Below are positions 28,274-37,813 of a DNA stretch of 64,000 nt, piece by piece; the stretch's first letter is position 1; each line of letters starts with the position of its first letter. The stretch is taken from assembly GCF_000429165.1 (NCBI RefSeq), contig NZ_AUBI01000002.1, positions 124,001 through 188,000 of the forward strand. Reading direction: 5' to 3'. The notes below the pieces were generated by a model that saw only the letters and a list, made by a program, of their open reading frames with translations, made no database searches and was not told the origin of the DNA. A program made the translations under genes and the position numbers. Source of the stretch: Acetobacter nitrogenifigens DSM 23921 = NBRC 105050. Lineage in GTDB: Bacteria; Pseudomonadota; Alphaproteobacteria; Acetobacterales; Acetobacteraceae.

Positions 28274-29191
28274 ATGCAGAATACGCTGGAACATTTGCGC
28301 ACCTCCATCGCACGCCATTGCCCGGATGCAATATGCCGGTCGATCGTGCCCGGACTGCTGCTATTTCGCGCAGAAGCTCCGACCACGCCGATGGACGCGG
28401 TCTACGAGCCCCGGTTCTGCGTGATCGTTCAGGGCGCCAAGCAGGTCATGCTGTGCGACCAGACATTCGAATATGACTCAAGCAAGTTCATGGTCACCGC
28501 CGTCGACCTTCCCGTCACCAGCCAGGTGGTCCGCGCTTCGCGAGAAGAGCCTTATCTCGCCCTGTGCTTCACGCTTGATCCTGTGCAGATCGCCGACCTG
28601 CTTGTCGACATGCGAAATGACGAGGCGCTATCCGGGCCATTATGCCCTTCTTGCATACGTTTCAGCGATCTGACTCACGACATCCTCGACCCGGTCACGC
28701 GCATAGTCGATTTGCTGGATCGCCCTCAGGATATCCCGATCTTGTTCCCGCTTTACACGCGCGAATTGCTCTATCGTATTTTAATGGGACCGCAGGGGCA
28801 GGTGCTGCGCCAGATTGCGACGGCAGGAAGCAGCCTTTCGCAACTCAACCGCGCTATCGGCTGGATTCGCGAGCATTACGCAAGCTCTTTTGAGATCGCG
28901 TCTCTTGCCCGGCGCGCCGGCATGAGTCCTTCTTCCTTCCACCGTCATTTCCGGGCCGCGACCATGATGAGTCCGCTGCAGTACAGAACCCGCCTGCGGT
29001 TGCAGGAAGCGCGACGCCTGCTGCTTATTCCTGGCGCAGACGCTGCTGAAGTCGGCTTTGCAGTCGGCTACGACAGCCCCTCACAGTTTAGCCGTGAATA
29101 CCGCCGCATGTTCGGAAGCCCCCCGGCGCGGGACACCCGGGAGTTGCGTCTCCAGTCCGGCGCCATGCCGGAAATGACGATGGCGAACTGA
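28274..29191 (+). CDS. AraC family transcriptional regulator
   Basis: 305 residues. The N-terminal half is an AraC_N-type cupin-like ligand domain (YEPRFCVIVQGAKQVMLCDQ, VVRASREEPYLALCFTLDP); the C-terminal half holds the double helix-turn-helix (REHYASSFEIASLARRAGMS, VGFAVGYDSPSQFSREYRRM). GGAGAGAGG lies just before ATG 28274; the frame open to 28148 lacks a site. Divergent orientation and shared intergenic DNA make the RND efflux operon its most likely target; this is inference from position. Confidence 0.94.
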   Translation: MQNTLEHLRTSIARHCPDAICRSIVPGLLLFRAEAPTTPMDAVYEPRFCVIVQGAKQVMLCDQTFEYDSSKFMVTAVDLPVTSQVVRASREEPYLALCFTLDPVQIADLLVDMRNDEALSGPLCPSCIRFSDLTHDILDPVTRIVDLLDRPQDIPILFPLYTRELLYRILMGPQGQVLRQIATAGSSLSQLNRAIGWIREHYASSFEIASLARRAGMSPSSFHRHFRAATMMSPLQYRTRLRLQEARRLLLIPGADAAEVGFAVGYDSPSQFSREYRRMFGSPPARDTRELRLQSGAMPEMTMAN

Positions 29192-29308
29192 AGGTTCGTT
29201 CGGTACTGTCGACATGCGCTGACAAACGGGCGTCCTCCTCCAGAGAGCGGCCGAAAACTCATGCAAACGGGCGCCACTTCTAATAAGGCGGCCGCCACAG
29301 AGATCGTC

Positions 29309-29947
29309 TCACCGGGGCATTAAAAGCCAGTAGGTCTCCGTTGCCGGACCGGCTTTCCTGAACCCGCCGGGAATGTCGGTTCGCTCGATCATTTCGATCA
29401 CATACCGGTCGCCGTAGCGCCTCCGGATTTCCTCTTCCCCAACCGAGAACGGCGGCCCGGAAGCCATCGCCTGATCATAGGCGATCGTCACCAGAAACTG
29501 CGGCGCGTGGCCAGCCAGCGCCATGACCTGGTCAGCGTATCTTGCACGCATTGGCTCCGGCAGTGCGATCAACGCGGCGCGATCGTATGTTGCATCGACA
29601 TGCCCCAGCGTGAGCACGCTCAGGTCGAAGATATCCCCGACAAGAAGCGTCAGCCCTTCGACCTCGAAACATTCGAACACGCCACACATGGAGACGACGG
29701 GCGTCAGTCCGCTCTCTTCGAAGAACTGCTCTACGGCGTTGCGCGCCAGTTCGACGCCGACGATCGACATTCCCTGGGCGCGCAGCCAAAGCATGTCATG
29801 GCTTTTACCGCACAGCAGCGCAAAAACGCGGGCGCCGGGACGCAGACGCATTTTGGTCCAATGCCTGCGCAAGAACGCGTTGGTGTCCGGCTGATGAAAA
29901 CCGATCTCGTTTTCACGCCATTTTTTCAACCAGAATTCACGATCCAC
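29309..29947 (-). CDS. tpm: Thiopurine S-methyltransferase family protein
   Basis: 212 residues. Bacterial TPMT-like SAM-dependent methyltransferase: opening REFWLKKWRENEIGFHQPDT, SAM-binding CGKSHDMLWLRAQGMSIVGVE (split by the normal loop), and the VDATYDRAALIALPEPMRARY motif. In bacteria this family methylates thiol, selenium or tellurium compounds. The canonical PLCGKS is here ALLCGKS. The start is GTG 29947 with AAGG about 9 bases upstream. It faces the AraC gene tail to tail and is divergent from the amine oxidase gene. Confidence 0.93.
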   Translation of the reverse strand: MDREFWLKKWRENEIGFHQPDTNAFLRRHWTKMRLRPGARVFALLCGKSHDMLWLRAQGMSIVGVELARNAVEQFFEESGLTPVVSMCGVFECFEVEGLTLLVGDIFDLSVLTLGHVDATYDRAALIALPEPMRARYADQVMALAGHAPQFLVTIAYDQAMASGPPFSVGEEEIRRRYGDRYVIEMIERTDIPGGFRKAGPATETYWLLMPR

Positions 29948-30133
29948 GGCGGCGGCCTTCGTCAGTGCGCGAGACGGTCAGAAATAAATCCGGCGACTGG
30001 GCGCCGCAAGCGGAACAGTCCCTTACGCCTTGCTGATCGTCGCCGGAGCATGATAGCAGCTCAATGCTAGAGCGTATCGAAGTGAGATCCAGCACGGCGA
30101 TGCGCGTCCACAACCGAAAGGCATACGGGACGC

Positions 30134-31720
30134 ATGTCAGGTACGACACGCCGACAAATCCTCACTTCGATCGGCCTTATGGGCGGCGCGGCGGCGCTAT
30201 ATCAGGCAATGACCGTGCTTGGGCACGCAGCGGAATCCCGGTTCACCGGACCGCCCAACCTGCAAACCCACCGCAAGGGCCAGACCGTGCTGGTGCTCGG
30301 CGCGGGGTTGGCTGGAATGCTCGCCGCCTACGAACTCCGCAAGGCGGGGTACTCCGTCCGGATTCTCGAGTATCAGGCGCGCACGGGCGGCCGGAACTGG
30401 ACCCTTCGAGGCGGCGACCGTGTCGCGGAAATGGGCGGCGCGGTTCAGGACGTGAAATTCGCGGCCGGGAACTACATCAACCCCGGACCGTGGCGCGTCC
30501 CTTACCACCATCGCGCGCTTCTGCACTATTGCCGCGCTTTTGGCGTCAGTCTGGAGCCGTTCATTCAGCTGAACTACAATGCGCTCGTTCACAGCAGCGA
30601 CACGTTCGGCGGCAAACCCCAGCGCTACAGGGACGTGGCCGCCGATTTTACCGGCAACGTCGCGGAACTTCTCGCGAAATCCATTGATTCGCACACGCTG
30701 GACAAGGAGCTGACGCAGGAGGATCGCGCGCGCGTCCGCGAAGCGATGCGCGGCTGGGGCGTTCTTGACGGCGACATGCGCTACACCAGCACCCTGCATC
30801 TCGGCTCCCGGCGCGGCTGGGACCAGCGTCCGGGCGGTGGTCCTGACGGCGCGCCTGTCCCGGTTTCCACGTCTTCCCTGCTCGACCGGCACGATCTGTT
30901 CGCGCCGCCGGTCTGGCAGGCGCTTTCCTATTTCATGAATTACGAGATGCAGACGACGATGTTCCAGCCCGTCGGCGGCGTGGACATGATCGGCAAGGGA
31001 TTCGCAGCACAGGTGTCCGACCTGTTCACGATGAACGCGCGCGTCACACGCATCGCCCAGGACGATCACGGCGTGAGCGTGTCATGGACGCACACCGAGA
31101 CCGGAGCGACAGCTGTCGAGAAAGCGGACTGGTGCGTCTGCACCATACCGCTCTCGATCCTCAGCCAGATCGACGTGCAGGTTTCCCCTGCCATGCGCGC
31201 AGCGATCGGCGCCGTTCCCTACACCTCCCACATCAAGATGGGGCTGGAGTTCAAGCGGCGCTTCTGGGAGGAAGATGAAGGGATTTATGGCGGGATCAGT
31301 TTCACAAGCCAGGAAATTTCCCAGATCTCATATCCAAGTTACGGGTTCCACAAGCCCGGACCGGCCGTACTGCTTGGCGCCTACACGAAAAACATGGCCG
31401 GGCTCGACATCGCTGGCATGACGCCTGCGGAACGCATCGAACTCGGGCTCAAGCAGGGCGAGGTCTTTCACTCGCAATATCGCAAGGAATTCAGCAACGG
31501 CGTCGCCGTAGCATGGAGCCGGATGCCGGGTTCGCTTGGCTGCTGCGCGATGTGGAGCGAGGAAAGCCGCAAACAGCACTACCGCAACCTGACGACAATG
31601 GACGGACGCGTCGTGCTGGCGGGCGAGCATGCGTCCTATCTGGGCTGCTGGCAGGAAGGCGCGCTTCTGTCGTCGCTCGACGCCATCACCCAGCTCAACA
31701 AACGCGCGCAGGCGAATTGA
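30134..31720 (+). CDS. Tat-exported flavin amine oxidase family protein
   Basis: 528 residues. A twin-arginine signal (TTRRQILTSIG, residues 4-14, followed by a hydrophobic stretch to about 32) predicts folded export to the periplasm. FAD-binding GAGLAG (56-61) with ARTGGRNWTLRGG follows, and the C-terminal GRVVLAGEHASYLGCWQEGA completes the FAD site of the monoamine/L-amino acid oxidase family. Substrate is not readable. It is followed 10 bases later by a cytochrome c gene, suggesting the reduced flavin passes electrons to cytochrome c rather than to oxygen. The start has a weak upstream AAAGG. Confidence 0.9.
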   Translation: MSGTTRRQILTSIGLMGGAAALYQAMTVLGHAAESRFTGPPNLQTHRKGQTVLVLGAGLAGMLAAYELRKAGYSVRILEYQARTGGRNWTLRGGDRVAEMGGAVQDVKFAAGNYINPGPWRVPYHHRALLHYCRAFGVSLEPFIQLNYNALVHSSDTFGGKPQRYRDVAADFTGNVAELLAKSIDSHTLDKELTQEDRARVREAMRGWGVLDGDMRYTSTLHLGSRRGWDQRPGGGPDGAPVPVSTSSLLDRHDLFAPPVWQALSYFMNYEMQTTMFQPVGGVDMIGKGFAAQVSDLFTMNARVTRIAQDDHGVSVSWTHTETGATAVEKADWCVCTIPLSILSQIDVQVSPAMRAAIGAVPYTSHIKMGLEFKRRFWEEDEGIYGGISFTSQEISQISYPSYGFHKPGPAVLLGAYTKNMAGLDIAGMTPAERIELGLKQGEVFHSQYRKEFSNGVAVAWSRMPGSLGCCAMWSEESRKQHYRNLTTMDGRVVLAGEHASYLGCWQEGALLSSLDAITQLNKRAQAN

Positions 31721-31730
31721 AGGCGGTCCC

Positions 31731-32147
31731 ATGAAAAACCTCAGATCGACGCTTTCCATTCTCGCCCTGTTGTCCGTCCTCCCCGTCGCCGCACGCGCCG
31801 ACTCTCCCGGAGCCGGCGGAGACCGTGATGCGACTATGGCCACCGGGGCCGAGACGTATAAACATGTGTGTCAGGCCTGCCATATGGCGAATGGTAAGGG
31901 CGGCGTCGGCGCAGCCGTGATCCCGGCGCTTGCGGGCAACCCGAAGCTGGCGTCCCCGATCTATCCCGCTACCGTCGTGCTTAACGGTTATGGCGCAATG
32001 CCATGGTTCAACGGCGTTCTGACGCCGCAACAGATCGCAGACGTAGTGAACTACGTCCGGACGCATTTTGGAAATTCCTACAAGGATACGATTACTGTCG
32101 ACACTGTGAAGGCGATGGCGGGGCCGGCGCCGCACCCCATGCACTGA
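31731..32147 (+). CDS. Periplasmic c-type cytochrome
   Basis: 138 residues. Sec signal peptide (residues 1-23, ending VAARAD), one haem c site C47-Q-A-C50-H51 and a likely axial methionine M90 in NGYGAMPWF; class I fold with a C-terminal helix DVVNYVRTHFGN. AAGGCGG precedes ATG 31731. The gap to the flavin amine oxidase is 10 bases, so the two are co-transcribed and this is the obvious electron acceptor of that enzyme. Convergent with phoR, whose stop is 14 bases away. Confidence 0.92.
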   Translation: MKNLRSTLSILALLSVLPVAARADSPGAGGDRDATMATGAETYKHVCQACHMANGKGGVGAAVIPALAGNPKLASPIYPATVVLNGYGAMPWFNGVLTPQQIADVVNYVRTHFGNSYKDTITVDTVKAMAGPAPHPMH

Positions 32148-32161
32148 AGTTTGCCGTGCGC

Positions 32162-33358
32162 TCAGGCCAGAAGAAGCGAAGGGCGTTCGCGCGCTTCGCG
32201 CCGCCCTGAGCGCGCTGGAAGCCACACCATACAACGGGTGCCGACTCCCGGTTCGCTCTCAATGCTGAACCGTCCTTCGTGCCGGTCGACGACATGACGC
32301 ACGATGGCGAGCCCCAGTCCATAACCGCTGGCGTCCGTGACAGCCGGACCATTTTCGACGCGATAAAAGCGTTCGGTAAGACGCGGCAGATGACGCGCCT
32401 CGATCCCCGGCCCGTTATCGGCGACGATGAACGACACGCCCGCCTTTCCGCCCACTGCGACCTCAGCGACGGACAGCGTGACGCGCGGTGCGCGTCCCTT
32501 GACCGTGCTTGCGTATTTCACCGCATTTTCAAGAAGATTCAACAGAATCTGTACAATCTGGTCCTCGTCTCCCGGACAGACGAAGGGGGTCGGCTCCGTC
32601 TCCATCGTCATCCCCCGCGCGGCGAGCAAGGGCGCTGACTCGTCGCGGACGCGGGCGACCACGTCCTCGGCGTTCACTTCGCCCCGAGGCTTGCGGTGCT
32701 CCATCATCTCGACCCGGGAAAGCGCCAGAAGCTGGTCGATCAGGCGCTGCATACGCCCGGCCTGTCCCGCCATGATCCCGAGGAACTGCTGTTGCGCCTC
32801 CGGATCGTCCGCGGCTGGTCCGCGCAAGGTTTCGATGAAACCGATCAGCGCCGCCAAAGGCGTGCGCAGCTCATGGCTGGCGTAGGCGACGAAATCCGAT
32901 CGAACCCGCTCGACCGCATCCTGCTCCGAGTGGTCGAACAGCATCGCCAGCACGCGCCCCGAACCGCCGGGCAGCAACCTGAACGCGCCCCGCACCACAC
33001 GCCTGACCGGAACGTCGATGACGATGTCCGCAGCTGCCTCGATCGTTTCCGAGTCCAGACGCCGCAACGCCGCATAGACGTCCGGATGACGGATAATGGT
33101 GCCGATCACGTCGCCAAAAGCCGCCAGCGCCTCCGCATTGGCGAATCTGAGCACGCCCTGAATGTCGAGGAGCAGCGCTGGTTCAGGAAGGAGATCCAGC
33201 GTCTCTTCCAGGGTCGCACCCGCTGCGCCAACGCTCTCGACGCCCAGAACCGGTCCGAGAACACCGCGCACCGCTCGGCGCGAAGCGACGAGATACCCGG
33301 CGACAAAGCCCGCCAGCGTCCCGCCGCCAAGACAAAACCCCAGCACGACATCCGTCAT
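32162..33358 (-). CDS. phoR: Phosphate regulon sensor histidine kinase PhoR
   Basis: 398 residues. One N-terminal membrane segment (VLGFCLGGGTLAGFVAGYLV), a PAS-like domain (DLLPEPALLLDIQGVLRFAN), the HisKA phospho-site H162 in YASHELRTPLAALIGFIETL and an ATPase domain with NLLENAVKYAS (N box) and DNGPGIE (G1). It phosphorylates PhoB in phosphate starvation. It is the last gene of the pst-pho cluster, 48 bases after phoB. The signal arrives from PstSCAB through PhoU. Confidence 0.94.
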   Translation of the reverse strand: MTDVVLGFCLGGGTLAGFVAGYLVASRRAVRGVLGPVLGVESVGAAGATLEETLDLLPEPALLLDIQGVLRFANAEALAAFGDVIGTIIRHPDVYAALRRLDSETIEAAADIVIDVPVRRVVRGAFRLLPGGSGRVLAMLFDHSEQDAVERVRSDFVAYASHELRTPLAALIGFIETLRGPAADDPEAQQQFLGIMAGQAGRMQRLIDQLLALSRVEMMEHRKPRGEVNAEDVVARVRDESAPLLAARGMTMETEPTPFVCPGDEDQIVQILLNLLENAVKYASTVKGRAPRVTLSVAEVAVGGKAGVSFIVADNGPGIEARHLPRLTERFYRVENGPAVTDASGYGLGLAIVRHVVDRHEGRFSIESEPGVGTRCMVWLPARSGRREARERPSLLLA

Positions 33359-33406
33359 TTCGGGAGAACTCCCGTACGGCCGGACGCTGCGGCCGCGGCT
33401 TTCGGG

Positions 33407-34132
33407 TCAGTCAGGCGTGTTGTCCAGCGCATACCCGGCCGAACGCACGGTGCGGATCAGATCGGCCTCGCCGGGCGCATTGATCTCGCGCCGGAGCCGA
33501 CGGATGTGGACATCGACCGTGCGGATTTCGACGTGAATGTTCTCGCCCCAGATGGCCTTCAGAATATCCTCACGAGAAAACACCCTTCCCGGGCGGCGCA
33601 TGAAGAATTCCAGCAGTCTGTATTCAGTCGGACCAAGCTGGATCTTGCGCCCGCTCCGCTCCACCCGATGCTTGGTGGGGTCGAGCACGATGTCTTCGAA
33701 ACGCAGTTCGTCATAGGTGACGTTCATGCGGCGAAGCATCGCCTTTATGCGCGCGTCCAGCGTCGCGATGCTGCATGGCTTGGTGAGGTAGTCGTCCGCC
33801 CCGTTCTCAAGCCCGCTGATCGCATCTGTCTCTTCGCTACGCGCCGTCAACATGATGACCGGAATGGCGTTGTCCCCAGGAAGCGCGCGCAGACGGCGGC
33901 AGACATCGAGCCCCGACATCCCGCCCGGCAGCATCCAGTCCAGCAGCACGAGGTCCGGCCGTGCAGCGGATACGGCGTTCAGGGCCGCAGCCCCGTCACT
34001 CGCCACGTCAACGGCGTAGCCGAGTTTCTCCAGGTTGTAGCGCATCATCACCTGCAGGGACGGATCGTCCTCGACGACCAGAAGCCTTGCGCCCCTGCCG
34101 GCGCCGCCTGCATCCTGCGTTTCCACGTTCAT
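33407..34132 (-). CDS. phoB: Phosphate regulon response regulator PhoB
   Basis: 241 residues: receiver domain with D65 in LVLLDWMLPGGMSGLDVCRR and the conserved TARSEE and YLTKPCS, then an OmpR-type winged helix with LLEFFMRRPGRVFSREDIL and VDVHIRRLRREIN. Activates phosphate-scavenging genes at Pho boxes. ATG 34132 with AAGGA upstream is chosen over the open frame to 34177. It lies 13 bases after phoU and shares its transcript. Confidence 0.95.
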   Translation of the reverse strand: MNVETQDAGGAGRGARLLVVEDDPSLQVMMRYNLEKLGYAVDVASDGAAALNAVSAARPDLVLLDWMLPGGMSGLDVCRRLRALPGDNAIPVIMLTARSEETDAISGLENGADDYLTKPCSIATLDARIKAMLRRMNVTYDELRFEDIVLDPTKHRVERSGRKIQLGPTEYRLLEFFMRRPGRVFSREDILKAIWGENIHVEIRTVDVHIRRLRREINAPGEADLIRTVRSAGYALDNTPD

Positions 34133-34145
34133 CGCCGGGTTTCCT

Positions 34146-34847
34146 TCAGGCGACGGTCGTCGGGCCGAGGCCGCCACGCGGCCTTACCGACGGCAGCATC
34201 TCGCCGGTGGCGGCGTAGTAGACGCGTTCTGCGATATTGGTCGTGTGGTCGCCGATGCGCTCGAGATTTTTCGCCACGAACAGAAGATGGATGCAGGCGC
34301 CGATATTGCGCGGATCCTCCATCATGTAGGTGACAAGTTCACGGAACATGGCGGTGTACAGCTCATCGACCGCTGTATCGGATTGCCATACCTCGATGGC
34401 GCGATCACGATCGCGCTGGGTCAGGGCGTCGATGCCGCGCCGCAGGTTCTCCTGCACCAGCCGACCCATGTTGCGCAGGCCGATCAGCGAGAGGTTGTTT
34501 TCCATCTCCAGCTTCATCGCCCGGCGCGCGATAGACGAGGCATAGTCTCCAATCCGCTCCAGATCGCCGGTAATCTTCAGAGCCGCGACGATTTCGCGCA
34601 GGTCCACAGCCATCGGCGACCGCAGGGCCAGAATACGGATGGCCAGCGCTTCCGCCTCCCGCTCCAGACTGTCAACTTCCGGGTCGAGTTCGGGCGCCTC
34701 GGCAGCCGCTTCTTCGTCCCGATCGACGATCGCGCTTACCGCGCGCGCCGTCTGGCGCTCGACCAGGCCGCCCATGCGCGCCATCAGGCTGCGCAGGCGT
34801 TCAAGCTCCTGCTCGTAACTTTTGACTGTATGCGTGGCCTCGGTCAT
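34146..34847 (-). CDS. phoU: Phosphate transport regulator PhoU
   Basis: 233 residues, normal for PhoU. Two three-helix repeats with the metal-binding E/D motifs: MGGLVERQTARAV with DPEVDSLEREAE, and GDLERIGDYASSIAR matched by KNLERIGDHTTNIAERV. PhoU links the Pst transporter to PhoR and keeps the Pho regulon off when phosphate is plentiful. AGGA lies 7 bases before ATG 34847. It follows pstB by 71 bases. Confidence 0.96.
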   Translation of the reverse strand: MTEATHTVKSYEQELERLRSLMARMGGLVERQTARAVSAIVDRDEEAAAEAPELDPEVDSLEREAEALAIRILALRSPMAVDLREIVAALKITGDLERIGDYASSIARRAMKLEMENNLSLIGLRNMGRLVQENLRRGIDALTQRDRDRAIEVWQSDTAVDELYTAMFRELVTYMMEDPRNIGACIHLLFVAKNLERIGDHTTNIAERVYYAATGEMLPSVRPRGGLGPTTVA

Positions 34848-34918
34848 CGCAACGATCCTAACTTCGCCCTTTCGGGCTTAACTGTGCACAGCGACCGGTC
34901 GGACCGCCGTCGTCCGGT

Positions 34919-35713
34919 TCAGCCGAAGCGGCCGGTTATGTAATCCTGGGTCCGCTTCTCGCGCGGCGCGGTGAACATACGGTCGGTGCTGTCGATCTCG
35001 ACCAGTTCGCCCAGATAGAAGAACGCCACCTGATCGGCGCAGCGCGCCGCCTGCTGCATGTTGTGCGTCACGATGGCGATCGTGAATTCCTTTTTCAGCT
35101 CGTCGAGAAGCTCCTCGATACGCGCCGTGGACACCGGATCGAGCGCACTGGTCGGTTCGTCCAGCAACACCACTTCGGGCCGCGTCGCGATCGTGCGCGC
35201 AATGCACAGGCGCTGCTGCTGGCCGCCCGACAGCGCGGTGGCGGAAGATTTCAGGCGATCCTTCACTTCCGACCACAGGGCGACGCGATGCAGCACGTCC
35301 TCGACGCGCGCGTCCATCTCGGCGCGTGACAGTTTTTCATGCAGCTTCACGCCGAAAGCGATGTTGTCATAGATCGACATCGGGAACGGGGTTGGCTTTT
35401 GAAACACCATGCCGACCCGGGCGCGCAGCCGGTTCAGATCCATGCCGGGGGCGACGATGTTGCGTCCGTCGAACATCACCTCGCCGGTGGCGCGCTGTCC
35501 CGGATAGAGATCATACATCCGATTCAGCACACGCAGCAGCGTCGACTTCCCGCACCCGGACGGGCCGATCATGCCCGTCACCTTGCGCTTCGGGAAATCC
35601 ATGGTGATTCCGTGCAGCGCCTTGTGCTGTCCGTAATAGAAATCCAGATTCTTCACGGCGATCATGGCCGACGACGTCATGGATTCCCGCAGATCGCCCG
35701 CAAGCACGCTCAT
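34919..35713 (-). CDS. pstB: Phosphate ABC transporter ATPase PstB
   Basis: 264 residues. Walker [10 protein letters not shown], signature [13 protein letters not shown] and Walker [14 protein letters not shown] are intact, and the N-terminal [19 protein letters not shown] is typical of PstB. It powers high-affinity phosphate uptake with PstC and PstA. The start is 2 bases after the pstA stop with GGGAGCG upstream. The N-terminal extension of about 16 residues before IAVKNL is common in alphaproteobacteria. Confidence 0.97.
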   Translation of the reverse strand: MSVLAGDLRESMTSSAMIAVKNLDFYYGQHKALHGITMDFPKRKVTGMIGPSGCGKSTLLRVLNRMYDLYPGQRATGEVMFDGRNIVAPGMDLNRLRARVGMVFQKPTPFPMSIYDNIAFGVKLHEKLSRAEMDARVEDVLHRVALWSEVKDRLKSSATALSGGQQQRLCIARTIATRPEVVLLDEPTSALDPVSTARIEELLDELKKEFTIAIVTHNMQQAARCADQVAFFYLGELVEIDSTDRMFTAPREKRTQDYITGRFG

Positions 35714-35715
35714 AA

Positions 35716-36624
35716 TTACGCTCCCTTACGGTCGAAACCGACGCGCACGATAATATTGATGGCGAGAACGCCCAGAGTGACCAGCAGGGCGCCGGTCCAC
35801 GCCAGCTGCACCCAGTCTTCGTACGCAGAACCGGCGTACTGGTAGATTGTGACCGGCAGGCTAGCCATCGGATGCGCCGGATTGACCGACCACTCCTGAT
35901 TGCCCAGCGACGTGAACAACAGCGGCGCCGTCTCGCCCGTCACGCGCGCGACAGCGAGCAAGATACCCGTGATCACGCCCGTGCGGGCGGCGCGCAGGCA
36001 GATGAACACGATCACACGCCATTTCCGCGCCCCGAGCGCGATCCCTGCTTCGACCAGCGCCGTAGGCACGAGGGCAAGCATGTCCTCGGTGGTGCGAACG
36101 ACGATGGGAAGGGCGAGAATCGCCAGGGCGAGGCCGCCGGCAAGACCGGAGAACTGCCCGGTCGGCGCCACGACGATCTGGTAGATGAACAGACCGATCA
36201 GAATGGACGGCGCTGACAGCAGCATGTCAGAGACGAAGCGCGTCGTCGACGCGACCCAGCCGCGACCGTAATTGGCCAGAAATATCCCGCACAACATGCC
36301 CAGCGGCGCACCAATCGCGATCGCGATCGCGGTCTGGATCAGGCTGCCCACAATCGCGTTCGCCAAGCCGCCGTTCAGGCCGGGAGAGGCGGTGGAATGC
36401 GTGAACGTGACCAGCGACAGGCCTGCCGCGCCGCGCACGAGCAGGGTCAACAGGATCGAGACCAGAGCCACGAGGGCGACTGATGTCGCGCACAGGCTAA
36501 GCACTGTCGCCAACCGGTCCATGAACCGGCGCCGCGCGACGAGGGCGCTGCCGACGCGCCACTTGTCAGGCTCAGACGAAGCGGGAGCCGCAGAAGCGTG
36601 CTTCGAGGCTGGATCCACGCTCAT
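35716..36624 (-). CDS. pstA: Phosphate ABC transporter permease PstA
   Basis: 302 residues with six membrane helices. The binding-protein-dependent permease core shows [34 protein letters not shown] and [16 protein letters not shown] (EAA loop contacting PstB). ATG 36624 overlaps the pstC stop as ATGA; the longer open frame to 37395 is a shadow of pstC and is rejected. About 30 polar residues precede the first helix. Confidence 0.96.
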   Translation of the reverse strand: MSVDPASKHASAAPASSEPDKWRVGSALVARRRFMDRLATVLSLCATSVALVALVSILLTLLVRGAAGLSLVTFTHSTASPGLNGGLANAIVGSLIQTAIAIAIGAPLGMLCGIFLANYGRGWVASTTRFVSDMLLSAPSILIGLFIYQIVVAPTGQFSGLAGGLALAILALPIVVRTTEDMLALVPTALVEAGIALGARKWRVIVFICLRAARTGVITGILLAVARVTGETAPLLFTSLGNQEWSVNPAHPMASLPVTIYQYAGSAYEDWVQLAWTGALLVTLGVLAINIIVRVGFDRKGA

Positions 36625-37616
36625 CGACGCGCCTGCCGGGAGGAGACGCCGAGCATCAACCGGGACGCGCAAAGCGCCAGAAAGGAGAGCGCCATCAGGA
36701 TCGCACCCAAAGCCATCAGGGAGGAGAGTTTCAGACTGCCCGCCGCGCTCTCCGGAAATTCGAGCGCGATCAGAGAGGCGATGGTATTGCCCGGCGCAAA
36801 AAGAGACCAGCCGATACGGTTGGCGTTGCCGATGACGAACGTCACCGCCATCGTTTCGCCCATGGCGCGCCCCATGCCGAGCACGACGGCGCCAACTACG
36901 GCCCTGCGCGACCATGGCAGGATCACCTGCCGCATGACTTCCCAGCGCGTGGCGCCGAGGCCGAAGGCGCTTTCCTTGAGCACCGGCGGGATCGACGAAA
37001 AGACATCGCGCATGACGGCCGTCACGAACGGCATGACCATGACGGCGAGAATGATGCCCCCGGTCATCAGGCCAGTTCCGAACGGCGCGCCCTGCACCAG
37101 CGCCCCAAGCACGGGCACGTGGCCGATCGTATGCCGCAGGTTCGGCTGCACGTAATGAGCCATCAGTGGCCGCACCACGAAAAAGCCCCACATGCCGAAG
37201 ATGATCGAGGGCACGGCGGCGAGAAGCTGCACAGCCATCCCGATAATGGCCGAAACCCGCGCCGGAGCGAGTTGCGTCAGCCAGAACGCTGCGCCGAAAG
37301 CCAGCGGAACGGCGATAAGCAGGCCGATCACGCTGGTGACCAGCGTGCCGAAGACCGGAGCCAATGCGCCGTAGTGATGGGTGACCGGATTCCATACATT
37401 GGAGACTAGGAAGGCCGGGCCGAACGTGGAGAACGCCTGAACGCCGCCGAACAGCATGACGAGGATGATGGCGCCGAGCAGTGCGAGGACAGTAACCCCC
37501 GCGCCCGTGACCAGAACCCGGAAAACCGCGTCGCCATCCAGTCCACGCCTCGCGCCAGCTTCGCTACGGGCGTTATGCGTGGTCGGCGATCCAGCCGGCC
37601 CCGACGTTACATCCAT
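36621..37616 (-). CDS. pstC: Phosphate ABC transporter permease PstC
   Basis: 331 residues with six membrane helices; VPLAFGAAFWLTQLAP, AAVPSIIFGMWGFFVVRP and KESAFGLGATRWEVMRQVIL (EAA loop) are characteristic. It is the first gene of pstCAB-phoU-phoB-phoR; the usual phosphate-binding protein gene pstS is not upstream. ATG 37616, with GAGGGGA upstream, is preferred over the TTG at 37649. An imperfect Pho-box-like sequence lies about 70-85 bases upstream. Confidence 0.96.
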   Translation of the reverse strand: MDVTSGPAGSPTTHNARSEAGARRGLDGDAVFRVLVTGAGVTVLALLGAIILVMLFGGVQAFSTFGPAFLVSNVWNPVTHHYGALAPVFGTLVTSVIGLLIAVPLAFGAAFWLTQLAPARVSAIIGMAVQLLAAVPSIIFGMWGFFVVRPLMAHYVQPNLRHTIGHVPVLGALVQGAPFGTGLMTGGIILAVMVMPFVTAVMRDVFSSIPPVLKESAFGLGATRWEVMRQVILPWSRRAVVGAVVLGMGRAMGETMAVTFVIGNANRIGWSLFAPGNTIASLIALEFPESAAGSLKLSSLMALGAILMALSFLALCASRLMLGVSSRQARR

Positions 37617-37681
37617 GTTTGCGTCGCTCCCCTCAGCGAGGCTGACCAATACTTAACGGTCCTCCGCCCGGCAACCGGCTA

Positions 37682-37702
37682 ATGACTGTAGGGCCGTGAC
37701 AT
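37682..37702 (-). promoter_or_regulatory. Imperfect Pho-box-like site before pstC
   Basis: On the plus strand ATGACTG and GTGACAT are spaced by 7 bases, i.e. on the minus strand two CTGTCAT-like half-sites start 14 rather than the usual 11 bases apart. Position before a phosphate transport operon supports PhoB binding, but the spacing is wrong for a canonical box. Confidence 0.25.
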
Positions 37703-37813
37703 TTTTATTGCACGCGCGCTTCGCGCCCAGCACGCCGAGAACCCCTTACCACTCTGCAACCTACTTATTCGGCGGCGTCTCGACAGCGAAATCGTCCATG
37801 ACCAACGACTGGC

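Noticed and set aside
32696-34333. Plus-strand frame of 545 codons opposite phoR/phoB
   Set aside because: Covers two well-supported genes on the other strand and has the Arg/Pro-rich composition of antisense translation.
36625-37395. N-terminal extension of PstA by 257 codons
   Set aside because: It is the +1 frame of pstC; the ATGA overlap at 36621-36624 gives the real start.
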